NCBI GenBank assembly: GCA_013054445.1
Contig: JAAMPI010000008.1
Span: 1-64,000 of the forward strand
Direction of reading: 5' to 3'
DNA from: Cudoniella acicularis
Lineage: Eukaryota > Ascomycota > Leotiomycetes > Helotiales > Helotiaceae
Length of the DNA: 64,000 nucleotides
Of this stretch, positions 33,013 through 45,262 are shown in pieces; positions within the stretch are counted from its first letter, which is position 1; each line of letters opens with the position of its first letter. Made by a program: the position numbers and the translations under genes. Below the pieces are notes generated by a model. It did no database searches. It saw only the letters and a program-made list of their open reading frames with translations, and had not been told where the DNA came from.

Positions 33013-35240
33013 TGTGACTTGATGTATGGATTTGACAGTGAAAGTGTTCGTGATTTCCTTTGCAACGTGAGATTGAGATTGAGAGAATAAAAGTTTGAAG
33101 TGAAAGAGTACTGCATGACCTTAAGCTTATACTTATAATTGGGAGTCGACAGATAAAGCTCTTGGGTACGAAATTCCCAGGCTGTTGAAACTTCCCATGA
33201 CCAAAACGGCTCTGCAAACATCGTAAGATCTATAATAAGAGTTGTCTAGGCTCGAAATTCCTATGTCGGACTAGACTAAAATCTGGATAAAGGTTGAAAT
33301 GTGAGCTGAGAGCCAATGGGATATGCAACCGCCAGGCGGTCCAAATCATTTTGAGATGTTGTGGCTGGGTTGGGGGTCGAGGTTGTTGGTTTTGAGTTTC
33401 AAGGGGTATACACGAAGAATGCAATTGTTACTCAACATGTTAGCAAGAGATCATGAGCATTGTATGGTTGTTTGTGGGCAGCGCGCGAACATTCCGTGCT
33501 GGAAAACGTGCTATCGCAACCAATTTATCGTAACAAATTGCATTACAAAAATCGAACTGCTGAGCTCAGTGCTGCAGAAAGTACCAATATTTGCAGGTGT
33601 ACGCGGGGCAATGACCTCAGAATAGGCCTGACTGAATTCGGCACAAATTGGCGCTTCCCCAACTGTACCTACCAGCAAGCGCTAAAATCTCCAACAGCTC
33701 GTTGGGTCATGGTAACCGCTAAGCTGCCATGAAGAAAAAACGGGCCAGAAAGTCTTAGAGCTCGCAGGAAACAATCAAGATCAAGAAACGAAAACATGTT
33801 GGCTTCCTGTGTGATGACCATGACCCCGCATCCGCATGCTTCTCATATGCAAGCTATGTCACGTTACAAAAAGAATGTCGAACGAAACATCCAGATAAGG
33901 AGAAGTGTTACGCTGATGAAGACATAATGTTCGAAGGTGCAGAAGATGAAGACATTTGAGATGAGAAGGGCATAAGCGTGAAGTCTGGGCTGGTGGAGCT
34001 GGTGAACGGTGTGTAATGGCTGGACGAGGTGCGGAGAAGCGAGAAACGTGAGGAAAAACAACAATGACGATGCATGTATTTTATGCACAGATAAGAAGCT
34101 AGTGATATCGCAGGACGTTTTTTTGATTTTATGCGACGCGACAGTATGCGGTTCTGAGATGGTGCTGTGATAGCGCTGTCACGGCTGTGATGGTGTTGAG
34201 AAGACGAGAAGTTGTGAGTTGTAAGACACACGCCAGTGCACGAGTGAGAGTGATGAGCTCTGGTGAGCCTTGAAAACGAGGAATCCACAAATCCGCCCCT
34301 GGGCAACTTGCAGGTTAAGGGGAAATTGTCAATCACGTGTTTAATCTCGCTGCCCCATGGACCTCCAGTCATCAGCCAACACACTAAACCCCTTTCTCTC
34401 GTTTCGGCTTGTTCTTGCCCAACCGGTCGATCCGGGAGAGCGCGAGGAACATCAAGGAAGTGGCAAGTGGATCCCGAGCGCTCGTGTTCATCCCATCCCG
34501 ACTCCGCACTGCTGGCCACCCGCGAGACACAAGAGATTAGTCTAAGACGTGACTGTGACGAGATGCGGTGCGGTGCTCGCATGTATTTATAGAAGCGAAG
34601 ATAAACAAGACTGAGGACTCCGGCAAGAGTGTGAAGAGGATGTGAAGAACCAACATTAAAAACGTTGCACTCTCATCGTATTCATAAGCCGGTTTTTGTT
34701 GGTCTAATGCAGGAACCAGGAGACCGAGAGCGCGTCATTCACCATATCGTCTCCTGAGTGGCCGCTGCTGTTGACGGTGCTGCGTGGCCGCGAAAAAAAA
34801 TCATTGAGTGTGCAGCGCCACCCCAGGAACACCCGCTGGCATGTCCAGGGAGGGAATGAGAAATCAAGCGGCGATGAAATTGGCTGTCCCTCATTGGCCC
34901 TGTAATCTCCTCCAAGACCCACAGTTGCTTTTTCGCTGTTTCTTTGTTGCTTCTTTGCTGGCCTTCCCTCCTGCTGCGGACGAAGCCTCCTATGGGCGAT
35001 CCTGCCGCTTTAGACGCCCCCTGCACCTTCCACCCCCCATCCCAGGCTCGTATGCACCTCCCATAAATAACTTTCCCATCCCAACACCAGTCTTGCTCTG
35101 CTTCTTCTTTTTTCTTCATCGCCGCCAACTCGTCTCAACGACAGCATTTTGTTTCTTGCGCGAGCTTTCACATATTAACTGTCGTTCAGCACTTTTACAG
35201 TACCATAATTCTTCTAATTGCAACTTTCCTCCCTCTCAAC
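33013..35240. other. 2.2-kb intergenic region, promoter of the GH17 gene
   Basis: No supported gene. A minus-strand frame at 33908-34582 is long but Ser/His/Arg-rich, lacks any domain and starts from a non-ATG codon region, so it was not called. The stretch 35090-35235 just upstream of the glucanase ATG is pyrimidine-rich (CTTCTTCTTTTTTCTTC), as in many strongly expressed fungal promoters. Confidence 0.4.
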
Positions 35241-36604
35241 ATGCGTTCCTCTTCCGTTTTAGCCCTCGCAGCATCCGTCTCCTCAGCTGCTGCCACCGCA
35301 TACCAAGGCTTCAACTACGGTTCAACCAACGCCGATGGCTCCTTCACAAGTCAAGCACAGTACGAGGCCCAATTCACTACCGCGAAGAACCTCGTTGGCA
35401 CATCCGGCTTCACTTCTGCTAGATTATACACCATGATCGTATGTTGACGCGTCTTCGGTACAATTCGAATCAGCTAACAATCTTACAGCAAGGAGGAAGC
35501 TCAACCAACCAACCCACAGAAGCCATTCCAGCTGCTATCTCGGCCGGCACATCCCTCCTGCTCGGTCTCTGGGCTTCAGGTGGGGATGGACCCTTCGACG
35601 CAGAACTTACCGCCTTGGCATCTGCTATCTCACAATACGGTTCAGCATTCACAGACCTAGTTGTCGGTATCTCGGTTGGAAGTGAGGATCTCTACCGTAT
35701 CTCGCCCACCGGTATCGAGGCCAACTCCGGCTACGGTGCTGAGCCTGCCACAATCGCCTCTTATATTGGACAACTCCGATCTGCCATTGCCAACACTGGA
35801 TTAGCTGGAAAGCCAGTTGGTCACGTCGATACCTGGACTGCTTGGGTCAATGGCTCCAACCAAGCCGTCATCGATGCCGTCGACTTCGTTGGTGTGGATG
35901 CTTACCCATACTTCCAAAACACCATGTCCAACAGCATCGGCTCCGCACAAAGTCTTTTCGAGAGTGCTTTGTCCCAAACTCAAAGTGCTGTTGGAAGCAA
36001 GGACGTTTGGATCACCGAGACCGGATGGCCCGTTAGCGGTTCTTCCCAGAACCTTGGTGTCCCATCTCTCGCAAACGCCAAGACTTACTGGGATGAGGTT
36101 GGATGCCCACGATTCGGCAACGTCAACATCTACTGGTACACTCTCCAAGATTCCGATTCCGTCACTCCTAACCCCAGCTTCGGTCTCGTCGGCAGCACAT
36201 TGAGCACTACCCCTCTTTACGACCTTTCCTGCACAAACATCACTACCTCTTCATCTAGCTCGGTTTCTGGCTCCAGCACCGCAACAACATCTGCCTCATC
36301 CATCTCAACTGGCGCTAACGGAAAGCCCCTCGTGACTGGTACCGCCGGACTCTCCCCACCCCAGAACGGTGGAAGTGGCAATGCCACTGCCACTGGAGGC
36401 TCTGGACCATTCACTACCGGTACCGCTGCCACTGGAGGTGTCTCCGGCTCTGGATCTAACTACACCACTGCTGGCTTGAAGACCAGCGCCACTGGCTCTG
36501 GCTCAAGCTCAACCAGCACAGCTATCGCCGCTAGCGGTGCCACCATGGTTTCGGGATCCTTGGTTACTGTGATGGGTGCTCTGTTTGCCATGTTGGCTTT
36601 GTAA
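35241..36604 (+). CDS. eglC: GPI-anchored GH17 endo-beta-1,3-glucanase, EglC type
   Basis: Exons 35241-35438 and 35489-36604 encode 437 aa. A signal peptide ([18 protein letters not shown]) ends near residue 19. The GH17 barrel follows, with the acid/base Glu in [13 protein letters not shown] and the nucleophile Glu in [24 protein letters not shown] and NIYWYTLQD are also family motifs. A Ser/Thr/Gly-rich linker of about 100 residues leads to a hydrophobic C-terminus, [19 protein letters not shown], after a small-residue omega region, so it is probably GPI-anchored to the wall or membrane. It would trim or remodel wall beta-1,3-glucan. The gene is the last conserved gene before the accessory part of the window. 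Confidence 0.94.
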
Positions 36605-36845
36605 AGTAGATGGATGATATTAGCGTAATCGATGGAGAGGTTTAACGGCCAAGGACACTGGAGTTGCCACACATTGGCATCATATTTTGTACAGGAAGCG
36701 GGCTTTGGGACCAGTCATGCATAATCGGTAGAGGAGTTATCACTGGTCATTCTGTTTCTTGAAAGCAATAAAAGCAATGAACTGCTACTTTTATTCTGTC
36801 ATCAAAATACTGTTTACTGTTCCTGAAGTGATACATGTATATTGC

Positions 36846-37720
36846 TCAACACAATCGATTCACCAAATCCTTTTCCCATATCCCTACGCAGTATCTTCCA
36901 GATCCTCCGGCGCGATCATAATTCTTAAAAACTCTTGCCTAGAAGGCGTGTGCAATCCCCGATAACGCAGGCAATCTATCACTCCCCTTCGTAAGTTTCA
37001 AACATGAATACCAATATATCAATTGCTCCCATATATCATCCTCAGGAAGATCGGTCCATTCCATAACAGGTAATGGACATACCCAGTTACATTCACAAGT
37101 AACCTTCGTTTAACACTGCCATGCCATTTCGTAATCGTTGAAATATAGTATACGTTTCGAGGGTAGCTGTTCCTGAAATACCCAACCCCTTTCTAGTAAA
37201 GGTAGCATATTCGTATCATGGACCTTAGCTCTCACAAATACGGTTTCTCGTCGAGGTTGGCGTGTGAGGAATATTTGACTTGGCCTTAGCTCATCAGATG
37301 AATGATGTCTGAATAAACCTCCGCGACTATCGGGAGATGCTATTGCTGCTAATGTGCAATAGGCGTTGGAGTAGATTTCCGCCCTCTTAGAGGATTCGAT
37401 CACCCAGTCAGAGCCGGAGTCTTGGATTATACATAAAGAATCGATGCAGATGTGTTTGATTCCCAGGGCTCGGGTGAATGAGATGGCGTCTTGGAAGGTT
37501 TTGGGCACGCTGCTCCAGGGAATTTGGGAATGGTGGTCAGAGGGGTTGGAAGAGGTTGTAATTGGGAGTTGGAAGAGACCCCAGCAATGGCTTAGACAGA
37601 TATAAGTCCCTGAGATGTGCTATTATCTGAGAGACAGATTTCATTGTTGCTTGAGCTGACGGAGACGGTTCGTTTTGGCAGGTGTGTGGTCTGGGAAACT
37701 CGGCATTTCTGATGCCTGGT
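36846..37720 (-). pseudogene. decayed HET-domain (heterokaryon incompatibility) gene
   Basis: The minus-strand frame from about 37600 to 36846 reads as one HET protein: YICLSHCWG, SVPKTFQDAISFTRALGIKH, CIDSLCIIQDSGSDW, YSNAYCTLAAIASPDSRGGLF, LLERGWVFQEQLPSKRILYF, then ECNW, YSCLKLTKGSDRLPALSGIA. It is broken by in-frame stops TAA at 37112, TAG at 36941 and TGA at 36848, and by a one-base loss near 37610 that separates the N-terminal LPKRTVSVSSSNNEICL. All the stops could arise by C-to-T or G-to-A change from Gln or Trp codons, as RIP does. HET proteins trigger cell death on non-self fusion; this copy cannot work. Confidence 0.85.
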
Positions 37721-38209
37721 TGGGCATTCTTCTATCCACGTCTTGCTATCTTTGCCCCTTCTTCTATAGAAGTATCTCCAGAAATGTGGTTTTCGATAAG
37801 TAGTGTAGTGGGGAAAGCTGCCACTCTCGGAGGGTTAGTTTTCCCGCTCCGGACTACCCATAAGTGTATTTATACTCTCTTTTCTCCCTTAGGGAAAGAA
37901 GACAACAACGGAATAAGACCAAGTCAGCGACAAAGATGTGCCTTTAATTTGTGTTTATACCGCTATTTTGGGGGATGCGGTTTACTCCCTTTATTCTTGT
38001 CCTTCTACAGTAGACCTTTCCAGACTGGAGTTGCTCCTATATATCGAACATTAGCAAAATCTCATAAGATTGAGTAATGAAATATGTCAATCATCAAAGC
38101 AAAGTACAGCAATTGCCAGGAGGACACCAAAAATCCAAGCCCCTCCTCTCCAGCTTCGCCCCATTCCAAGTCACATTAACCGTCAGGCCACAGACTTCTG
38201 ACGCCATCG

Positions 38210-39135
38210 CATTACATTTTTAAGTATTATAACATTATCTTTAAACTTTTAAAAACTAAAGATTCTACGATTGCTTAAATATTTTAAAATTATTAGAAAT
38301 AATTATAATATTAAATCTCGTAATCGAGAGTTAAAGGATAAAGTTATTTTTTATTTATTAATTTATAAAAGTTTATAGCTTTTAATTTTTAATTTACTAG
38401 TAAAATACTTTATAAGATATAGACTTCGTGTATTAAACTCGTAAGAGAGAAAGAAGTAAAGAAATAACTAAAGTCTTATATTAAAATATATAATTTAATA
38501 ATAAAACTCTTTATCTTTAATAATTAATTTCCTAATATATAACTTTTTTATTAAAAGGTAGAGCTAAGAGGCGGACAACCTTATAGAAACCGTTAAAGCC
38601 TAGGAGAGGTAGTCCCGGATCTAGGATAAGCGAGGACACTAGAGAATAGAGAAGAAGAAGAAGAAGGCGACGAAAGGAGAACTCCGCCTATAGAGGCTAC
38701 TAACCTACTAGAGACAGATATATCTAGGCCCTGAAAGAGAGAGAGGAGGGACCTAGGAGCCCTAACACATAAGGATAGATACCTTAGTCCTAAGCCTATA
38801 TAGCAACCTCTAGAAGGCTAAGAGCTCTCTTACAATTTAGCTCTATATAGGAGTCACAGGCCTAGCGAGCACTATTCGAAGACTAAGAGTCCTAGGATAC
38901 GAGACATGTTAGTATACGTGCGGAGAGGGACCGGAGACAGTTTAGCACCTTATAAACTACTATATAAGAGTGTGACATGGATCGCTAAGCTCTAGATCGC
39001 ACTGCCCGCTAGGCCAAAAGACCATAGTATTCACCCGTAGGGGGAATACGCTTAGCACGCTATATAAGGCAAGAATGCACTGCAGCTACGCTGCGGCCGA
39101 AGTCCGCCCGGGCCGCGTGACTAGTCGCGTGACTA
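38210..39135. repeat. RIP-like AT-rich island with an LTR-like right end
   Basis: From 38210 to about 38570 the sequence is extremely A+T-rich with runs of TA dinucleotides and stops in every frame, as left by repeat-induced point mutation. From 38570 to 39135 it is less AT-rich but still TA-heavy, and near the right edge it carries CACGTGA/GCGTGACTAG palindromes and TATATAAGG boxes like those of the LTR-like ends at 48.7 and 50.5 kb. No open frame remains. Probably a dead retroelement whose right edge cuts the oxidoreductase gene. Confidence 0.6.
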
Positions 39136-40002
39136 TCACGTGGCTTCGCCAAACATCGTATACATCAGCGTCATCGTCCTTTTCGCTTTCTCCCTCGGGA
39201 AATCATCAAAGAGGATGGCTCCATAATGGCAGATCGAATCATCACTACTGAGAGCTTCGCTGCAAAATTTTGAGTCCCCGGCTGTATCCCACGCGTACCT
39301 CAGCTTGTTGTCAGTGAACGCGCGGATCTTGGCCGCGGATTCGGGGTCATTGTAATCAAACACCTCATCAGCACCACGCGATTTAACCAACTCATTATTG
39401 CGCGGCGAGCAAGTCGTGATAACTTTATACCCCGCCAACTTCGCAAACTGGATCCCGAGCGTACCGCACACTGTACTGCCTCCATAAATCAACACCCACT
39501 CGCCATTCCCTTTTCCCTCTCCAGGCAAGGATAACCCAAAGCCTTTATTAGGTTGAAAAAGCCCTTGACCAACAGTGATGCTGCACAAAGGAATCGTGCA
39601 TAAATCTTCCATTTCCAAATTCCCTGCCGGGGAAGAAGATGAAGGGGCAAGCATAGCTACATCTCCCTTCACAACAGCATACTCTGCAAAAACCCCATCA
39701 TACGCCTCATCCGAATTCGAGCCGTGCGCGCACCCGTACACACGGTCCCCGACTTTAAAGGATTTGGTGACCTCAGAGCCAATTTGCAGGATCGTGCCGG
39801 CGTAATCGCAGCCGACGACGCTGAATGGTGTGGCGGGGGGGCCGTAATAGACGCATTTCCAGTCCGTGGGGTTTAGGGCTACGGAGGTGAGTTTGATGAG
39901 GAGGTGTGTGGGACGGAGTGGTGGGAGGGGAATGGTGGTCACGGATGCGGGACCACCGCGAGTGTTGTAGGTTAGGGCTTTCATTTCTGTAGGGAGAGAC
40001 AT
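39136..40002 (-). pseudogene. zinc-type alcohol dehydrogenase-like (MDR) oxidoreductase, C-terminally truncated
   Basis: Single exon, 288 aa. The N-terminal GroES-like part has VALNPTDWKCVYYGPPATPFSVVGCDYAG, and VGDRVYGCAHGSN follows. The Rossmann NAD(P) site reads VLIYGGSTVCGTLGIQFAKLAGYKVI, with SPRNNELVKSRGADEVFDYND, the pattern of fungal ToxD/trans-enoyl reductase-like MDR proteins. The family runs to roughly 340-370 aa; here the frame ends at MYTMFGEAT, exactly where the repeat with CACGTGA begins, so the last 60 or so residues are lost. It may still be transcribed but a working fold is doubtful. The conserved start ATG at 40002 is intact. Confidence 0.75.
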
Positions 40003-41397
40003 TTTTGGGTCCTTAATCGTTTCTAGTGGTTATGACTGGTTAGTTAATTGTGAATATTTTGAGGTTGCAATGGATAACTTTCTTACTGTGTGTTGGTGTT
40101 GAAGAGGAGAGGTTCAAGTTCGGTAGCTACTTGGGAAAGCCTTGGCAATGCTGTGAATTGGGCTTGGCCCGGCTTTTTATGAGGATGTTAATGTTTTTTA
40201 TGGAGACGTAGTATCAGCTTACCAAGAAGTTTCGGTACCTGGCTTTTTATGAGGATGTTAATGTTTTTTATGGAGACGTAGTATCAGCTTACCAAGAAGT
40301 TTCGGTGCCTGGCGATTTTGTGGGTCGGAAGTTAGAATTCTTCCCCACCTTCCTATTTTATCTTGAAAGAATTTATGTTAAGTCCGAATATTAGCTAGCT
40401 TAACCTCGGGCGAAGGATTCTTCCCAGGCTGTTGGCCGTTGCTAATAGGCATCAATATAATTTAATAACAACGCGTGAAACATATTCTCTTTTAATTCAC
40501 TTCTCTTAATTGAAAGTGTTGATTTGTATGAGTTTGTTTAAGGCGCGGAGTTGATGAAAATCTACCCGCTTAACCCCGCTTTAAATGTTCTTTACCTGAA
40601 CTTTTTTCTCTGGGTTATCTTTACACAATTCTATTTATTCGTTCGTGTGTTTTCCTTATAGTCAAAAGCACAAAGCAGGAGTAATAGAGGTTGTTGCTAG
40701 TTCGTATCTCAAGTCCCGTAGCACGTGGCTTGCAAGTTACCATCTGCGTTTAGAAGACTTTGGAGTGAAGATGTACTGTATACTCTAAGCATTGAGATAT
40801 TGAAATTCGAAAACTTATTAAGATATATAAATATGTTTCAAGTCTTGAGAAAAAAATCCAAAGCTTCTATTCTTACTCGATATATCTTCACAAGTGGCAA
40901 GTGGGAAGCAACTTACTCATCTACATCACTTCGCAGGAACTATACATTCTTCGCCACTAGCATGTATAATTTTGAGCCATTAATAACCTTTGATTGGCGA
41001 TTTGAAATGTTTTGATAGCCGAGAGAATTTAGGGCGTGGCATGTAAAAAGGGGGGGCATACATATGACATTTTTGAGTAGGAGCTTTGCGTAGCTGTTCG
41101 AAGAATTAAAGGTTCCTTTGCTCTTACATACGAGTAAGATGTTTTGATTTTGATTTTATTATTTCGTGTCAAAGTTGTAATTGTTGTGAATCAAGTGATA
41201 TTCTCTCCTTTTGATTATTTTTATCCGTGTTATCTACATACTACCAAACTATCCATATAATTAGCTATTTATACCCTTATTTTAAGCTCCGTAACCAAAT
41301 CAAATTTGTAACACCTGCCCTCTTATTCGCTACTCCACAACTGGAAAAGGGCATACTTAACTCGTGGTTTCTTCAGCCTACAACAGAATGACTATCG
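40003..41397. other. intergenic, contains a 70-bp tandem duplication
   Basis: Upstream region of the truncated oxidoreductase, AT-rich to the right. The 70-bp direct repeat at 40171-40310 is listed on its own. No gene is supported; the frame at 40725-41015 is short and AT-driven. Confidence 0.4.
40171..40310 (+). repeat. 70-bp perfect-phase tandem duplication (two copies)
   Basis: Copies at 40171-40240 and 40241-40310 differ at one base (TACCT at the end of the first, TGCCT at the end of the second). Both start GGCTTTTTATGAGGATG. The duplication is recent. It lies 170-310 bp upstream of the oxidoreductase ATG. Confidence 0.95.
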
Positions 41398-43108
41398 GCA
41401 TTTCCGAAATCGAGACCGCAGTGACTTCTTCCTCTGGATTCACAAGAACCTGAGTAATGCAAACAAAGACTTAGAGGGCTTTTCGAGCACAGCAAGAGAA
41501 TTGAGCACACAACTGGAAAATATCTTGAAGACATTAGAAAGTCAGAAGCGAAAGATTGAGGCGCGAGGAGGAACTATGAAGACGACGAGTATATTTGATC
41601 AATTCCTGGTCAGATCCTTGGAGATTGGTAGGTTCTTAGGTGAGCACCATCTAGTATCCACTGATGCGTTTTGGACGATAGTTGACCACAGTTGCAGTAC
41701 GATACATAGAGAACAGGTTGATGCATTCTTGAAAAAACATAAACTCTACCACGAGAAGAAAACAACTGCAAAAATCAAATAGAAACTATAGAAGGCGAGC
41801 GGGGACATAGGGACCGAGATCAGGCGACTGGCTTCGTTGTTCTCATTCCATATTCAGAAAGTTCAACTTGTCGCGACTACACTACATATGTAAGTCACTT
41901 CCAAAACAAGTCAAGATTCTGCCCGCAATGCTGATGATCTGGGATATACAGAAAGTTCCAGGCCAATATGAGCGACAGGCAACATAGGCAGGCGTTTCGA
42001 AGAATTTGCCGCCAAAATAGATGCTCTTTTACAACGGACTGGAGGAAATACAGACCAAGAATCCAGCCCCTCTTCAGCACAATCTCCTATAGAGACCGCA
42101 AGTCGGTGGTTAGAAGAGCGATTTGCTATAAAGTTCCAACAACACTTCGGTGACGATTGTGATCCGCCCACACTCTCTAAGCTTGTAAATTTGAGTATCT
42201 AGTGGCGCGTTCACGTATGTACGTGTATAGCAATCTGGTGGAATTAAAAATGTACTTGCATTTAACTTCTCAGGTACCTGCAATCAAGTTCCGAATATCG
42301 GTTATTCTTCCAAGAACTGCCGTGTACCGGGACATTCACATACAAATTTGGCTTGAGGTTGTGCAGAAGAGTCGCAAGTCGTCGTCATCCATCTCGGCCT
42401 CTAAAAATACTTCGAAGAGCGAGCAAACTCCCTTATCACACGTTGCCTCTGTTCGGACCCAGTCGCTTCCTTCAGAAAATATCATTACTGTGCAAATGTT
42501 GAGACGAGTTGAAGTGGCCCATGTACTTGTATTTGCAAAAACGGAGCCACCACAAGAGAAGCAAGTTCTTTGGATCTTACGAAGCCAGCAGTATTTCCTC
42601 TCCTTGAACCATTTTCCGAACCCATCACACAATTAACGAAAAATTCCCGTTGGCTAACAACTCTAGCAGTTGACCGCGCTACAGAGCTAGACAAGGAAAA
42701 GTGCTGCGCGAAAAGCAGAACACACCTTCAAGGAAACCAAACCGTTAAAAGAATACCGTCAAAGAACCGTCATGAAAGGAAAAATTCCAGCCGTTAAATT
42801 AACGCAGGAAGATCCTAAAAAGCCATTGTGGATTCCACTCGACAGAAAGTTTCTCCGCTACTTCAACACGAAGATCGATTCGGTGTCTTAGGAGAATCTC
42901 CAACTGCAGTGGCTAGCACTTGATTTCTCGTCACAAGACCGTGAGTTTTATCAAGGAGAATCCATCGGTTTTTCTGGGAAGCTTTACTGACTTGACTGGT
43001 GACTTAGAAAAACAGATACTTATGAAAAAGTTCAATCAGTTGCATGAACTAAGCGTGAAGAAACTGGTGGAGCAACATAAAGAGCTGCTGCGATATCTGG
43101 GTGTTTGA
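41398..43108 (+). pseudogene. degenerate multi-frame locus, family not recognised
   Basis: Protein-like stretches occur in changing frames: 41398-41782 (FFLWIHKNLSNANKDLEGFS, then QLENILKTLESQKRKIEARG, coiled-coil-like, ending KKTTAKIK stop), 41965-42200 in another frame (RRFEEFAAKIDALLQRTGG and ASRWLEERFAIKFQQHFG), 42270-42636, then 42718-42890 (EEDPKKPLWIPLDRKF-like, stop TAG) and 42920-43108 (FNQLHELSVKKLVEQHKELL). Heavy-charged helical composition repeats through all pieces, so they look like one gene broken by several indels or by introns I could not place. I do not know the family. Confidence 0.4.
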
Positions 43109-43756
43109 GCCTCCTCATCTTCATGTTAGAAAAATAATAATCTCATCCCTCATAACTGCTAAATGAATATAAAATAAATACACAGCAAGCTTAATCGATA
43201 TTGGATTTCCTCGACCCTGCTCTTCCTATCAAAAAGCAACAATGCCGAGTAGTGAAGAAATCCGAGCACACAATATCTCAACAAAACTTAACTCCCAAAC
43301 CCCTTTCCCTCACATCACACACGCAACACTTCACCCAAAACCAAAACCAGCCGCTAGTCACTTGATGGTTCCCCTTCCCGCTTTCTGCTTGTCTACCACC
43401 TACTCTTTTAACTAAAGCCAAAGGGAGTACCAATCTAGAAGGAATTGGTACTTGGAAGGGTAATAATAATGAAGAGACCATTTTCACTTGCTGCTTACCT
43501 AGTACCATGGAAGGAAAGTAAACAATGGGTGAAAAGAAGATAGATAGCATTTCATAATCCGGATCCAATTGCTGAAGAATCTCGCTTTCGTAAGTTACCT
43601 ACCTACCATCCTACCGTCGCTGTGTCAATTTAACCCCATTGTACGTCCTGTCACCCGCAAAAGTAGTATCAATCTCCCAAGGTTCATCAAGCGGCCAATC
43701 TCCCGTCCACACACCCTTATCTACCGCACAAACACTGACTGACATCTACAAGCCCC
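43109..43756. other. intergenic, nothing recognised
   Basis: Between the degenerate locus and the USP gene. The minus-strand frame at 43278-43568 is unsupported. Confidence 0.4.
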
Positions 43757-45035
43757 TCAAGAATCATCGTCATCATCATCCACCACTGGTACTCCACCCT
43801 GCACAGATCCAGAACTATCCACACTCCCAACACTGGCCTTCCGCGCCCCAGGAGCAAGTAACGCCTTGGCCTCACCAACCTCCATCTCATGCAGCTTCTT
43901 CTTCTTCTCCATCTCAGGCCGGACGCTGCTTTTAATACCCAAAAGTGACTGACCAGAAGCCACCTCGAACTCGCCCTCGTCGTCATCTTCTCCTTCTCCT
44001 TCACCCTCGCTTTCATTGTCACCAGATTCGTCACCAGATAGAGCGGGACTTTCGAGGTTTGTGGGCTTCGGGCTTTTCATGACGGCCGACGGGCTTTCAG
44101 GGCGAGATTCGGGTGACTGACTTCCTCTTGTTGCGGTTGTCACTTCGCTGGTTCCAGAGTCGACCGTTCGAAGTGAATGACTGCTCGGGAGATTGATTGG
44201 TTTGAGTGTAGGATCGAATGCGGCAGGTAGACCCAGGGCAGCCGCGACGGCATGTGCTTCCAAATCTGGGGTGTTGGTTGTCTCGAATCCGACACCATTT
44301 GTGCCCGTATCCGTTTCATGCTCTTCAATTCCACTTTCCCGCAAAATTCGTGCATAATCTTGTCTGCTTGGGTCTGCCTCTCTCTTGTTCTTTTTCTTGA
44401 TTCTCTTCTCGGTAGGACGAACCACGACAACTGGTATAGGAGAATATTGGAGGCACCATTTCGAGAACGAATTTCGATTACTGACAAGTCCTTGAACTCC
44501 ACCCAGACTTCGGCCTCGAGTTCCAACAATCAGCATGGCAGGTTCGTAGATTTGAATCTGCACGCTAAAGGTCAGTATACTAAACAGCAATACATTTGTT
44601 CCCACATACCATCTTTTGGAACGTAGCATGAACCTTTCCTACGGCAAACTCCAAGACAATGCTAATTGCACGATTGTCATCATTTTTCTTCTGTATCCTC
44701 TGCAACAATTCTCTAGCCTCAATCTGGTATTGCCGCTTTTCTAGGGCCCTGTCACTAATTATCTTCGAGCCCTTGTCCACAACCCTCAAGCATATTATTT
44801 CGTCCCCGTCGTCTACTAATTCCTCTAACATCCATTCAAGAGCAATGTCCGAGTAATCATTCTCGTCTATGCCAACCATAAATGTACGGGAGCGCCTCTT
44901 GAACTGGTAGCCCTTATGCTTGACATTGAGCGTGAAGGAAATGGTATTCTTCTCGGTGGGTTCACCGCCGGCGAAATTGTCGAAGGAAACATGATGTTGA
45001 AACCTGCTATTTGTGGGATCCTCCGTCAGTACCAT
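43757..45035 (-). CDS. universal stress protein (UspA) domain protein
   Basis: Exons 45035-44610 and 44557-43757 give 408 aa. The USP domain runs from about residue 40 to 190: SRTFMVGIDENDYSDIALEW at its start, DGDEIICLRVVD, and the nucleotide-binding end VGTRGRSLGGVQGLVSNRNS, then YSPIPVVVVRP. The remaining 200 residues are disordered, acidic near EGEGEGEDDDEGEFE and Ser/Pro-rich, as in other ascomycete USP proteins. The start ATG at 45035 precedes RFQHHVSFDNFAGGE, a conserved lead-in; the N-terminal extension of several relatives is absent or lies in an unseen upstream exon. The role is presumed stress-related ATP binding; no direct evidence. Confidence 0.85.
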
Positions 45036-45262
45036 GGTCCAAAATGTGGTAGAAAGAGAAACATCCGGAAATGAAGTGGCAGAGAAAATGGAGATACACA
45101 ACAGCGCACATGCACGACTCTAACGGGCACGAGACAGCATAAGCGTGGAAGGGTGGGGTTGGTCACCCGCCAGACTGGTGCCATTCATCTCGGCCGGCTG
45201 TAAGCGAACAGGAGCTGGTGCGTAGGAGGGTGGGGATGGATCTGCGAGCGCGTCGCTCCAAG

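Noticed and set aside
33908..34582. 224-aa minus-strand open frame
   Set aside because: Composition is Ser/His/Arg-rich, no domain, no conserved-looking block, and it lies in the promoter region of the glucanase.
37682..38077. 131-aa plus-strand frame
   Set aside because: Overlaps the 5' end of the HET pseudogene on the other strand and has no recognisable motif.
43278..43568. 96-aa minus-strand frame
   Set aside because: No start context or domain, and it ends in low-complexity sequence.
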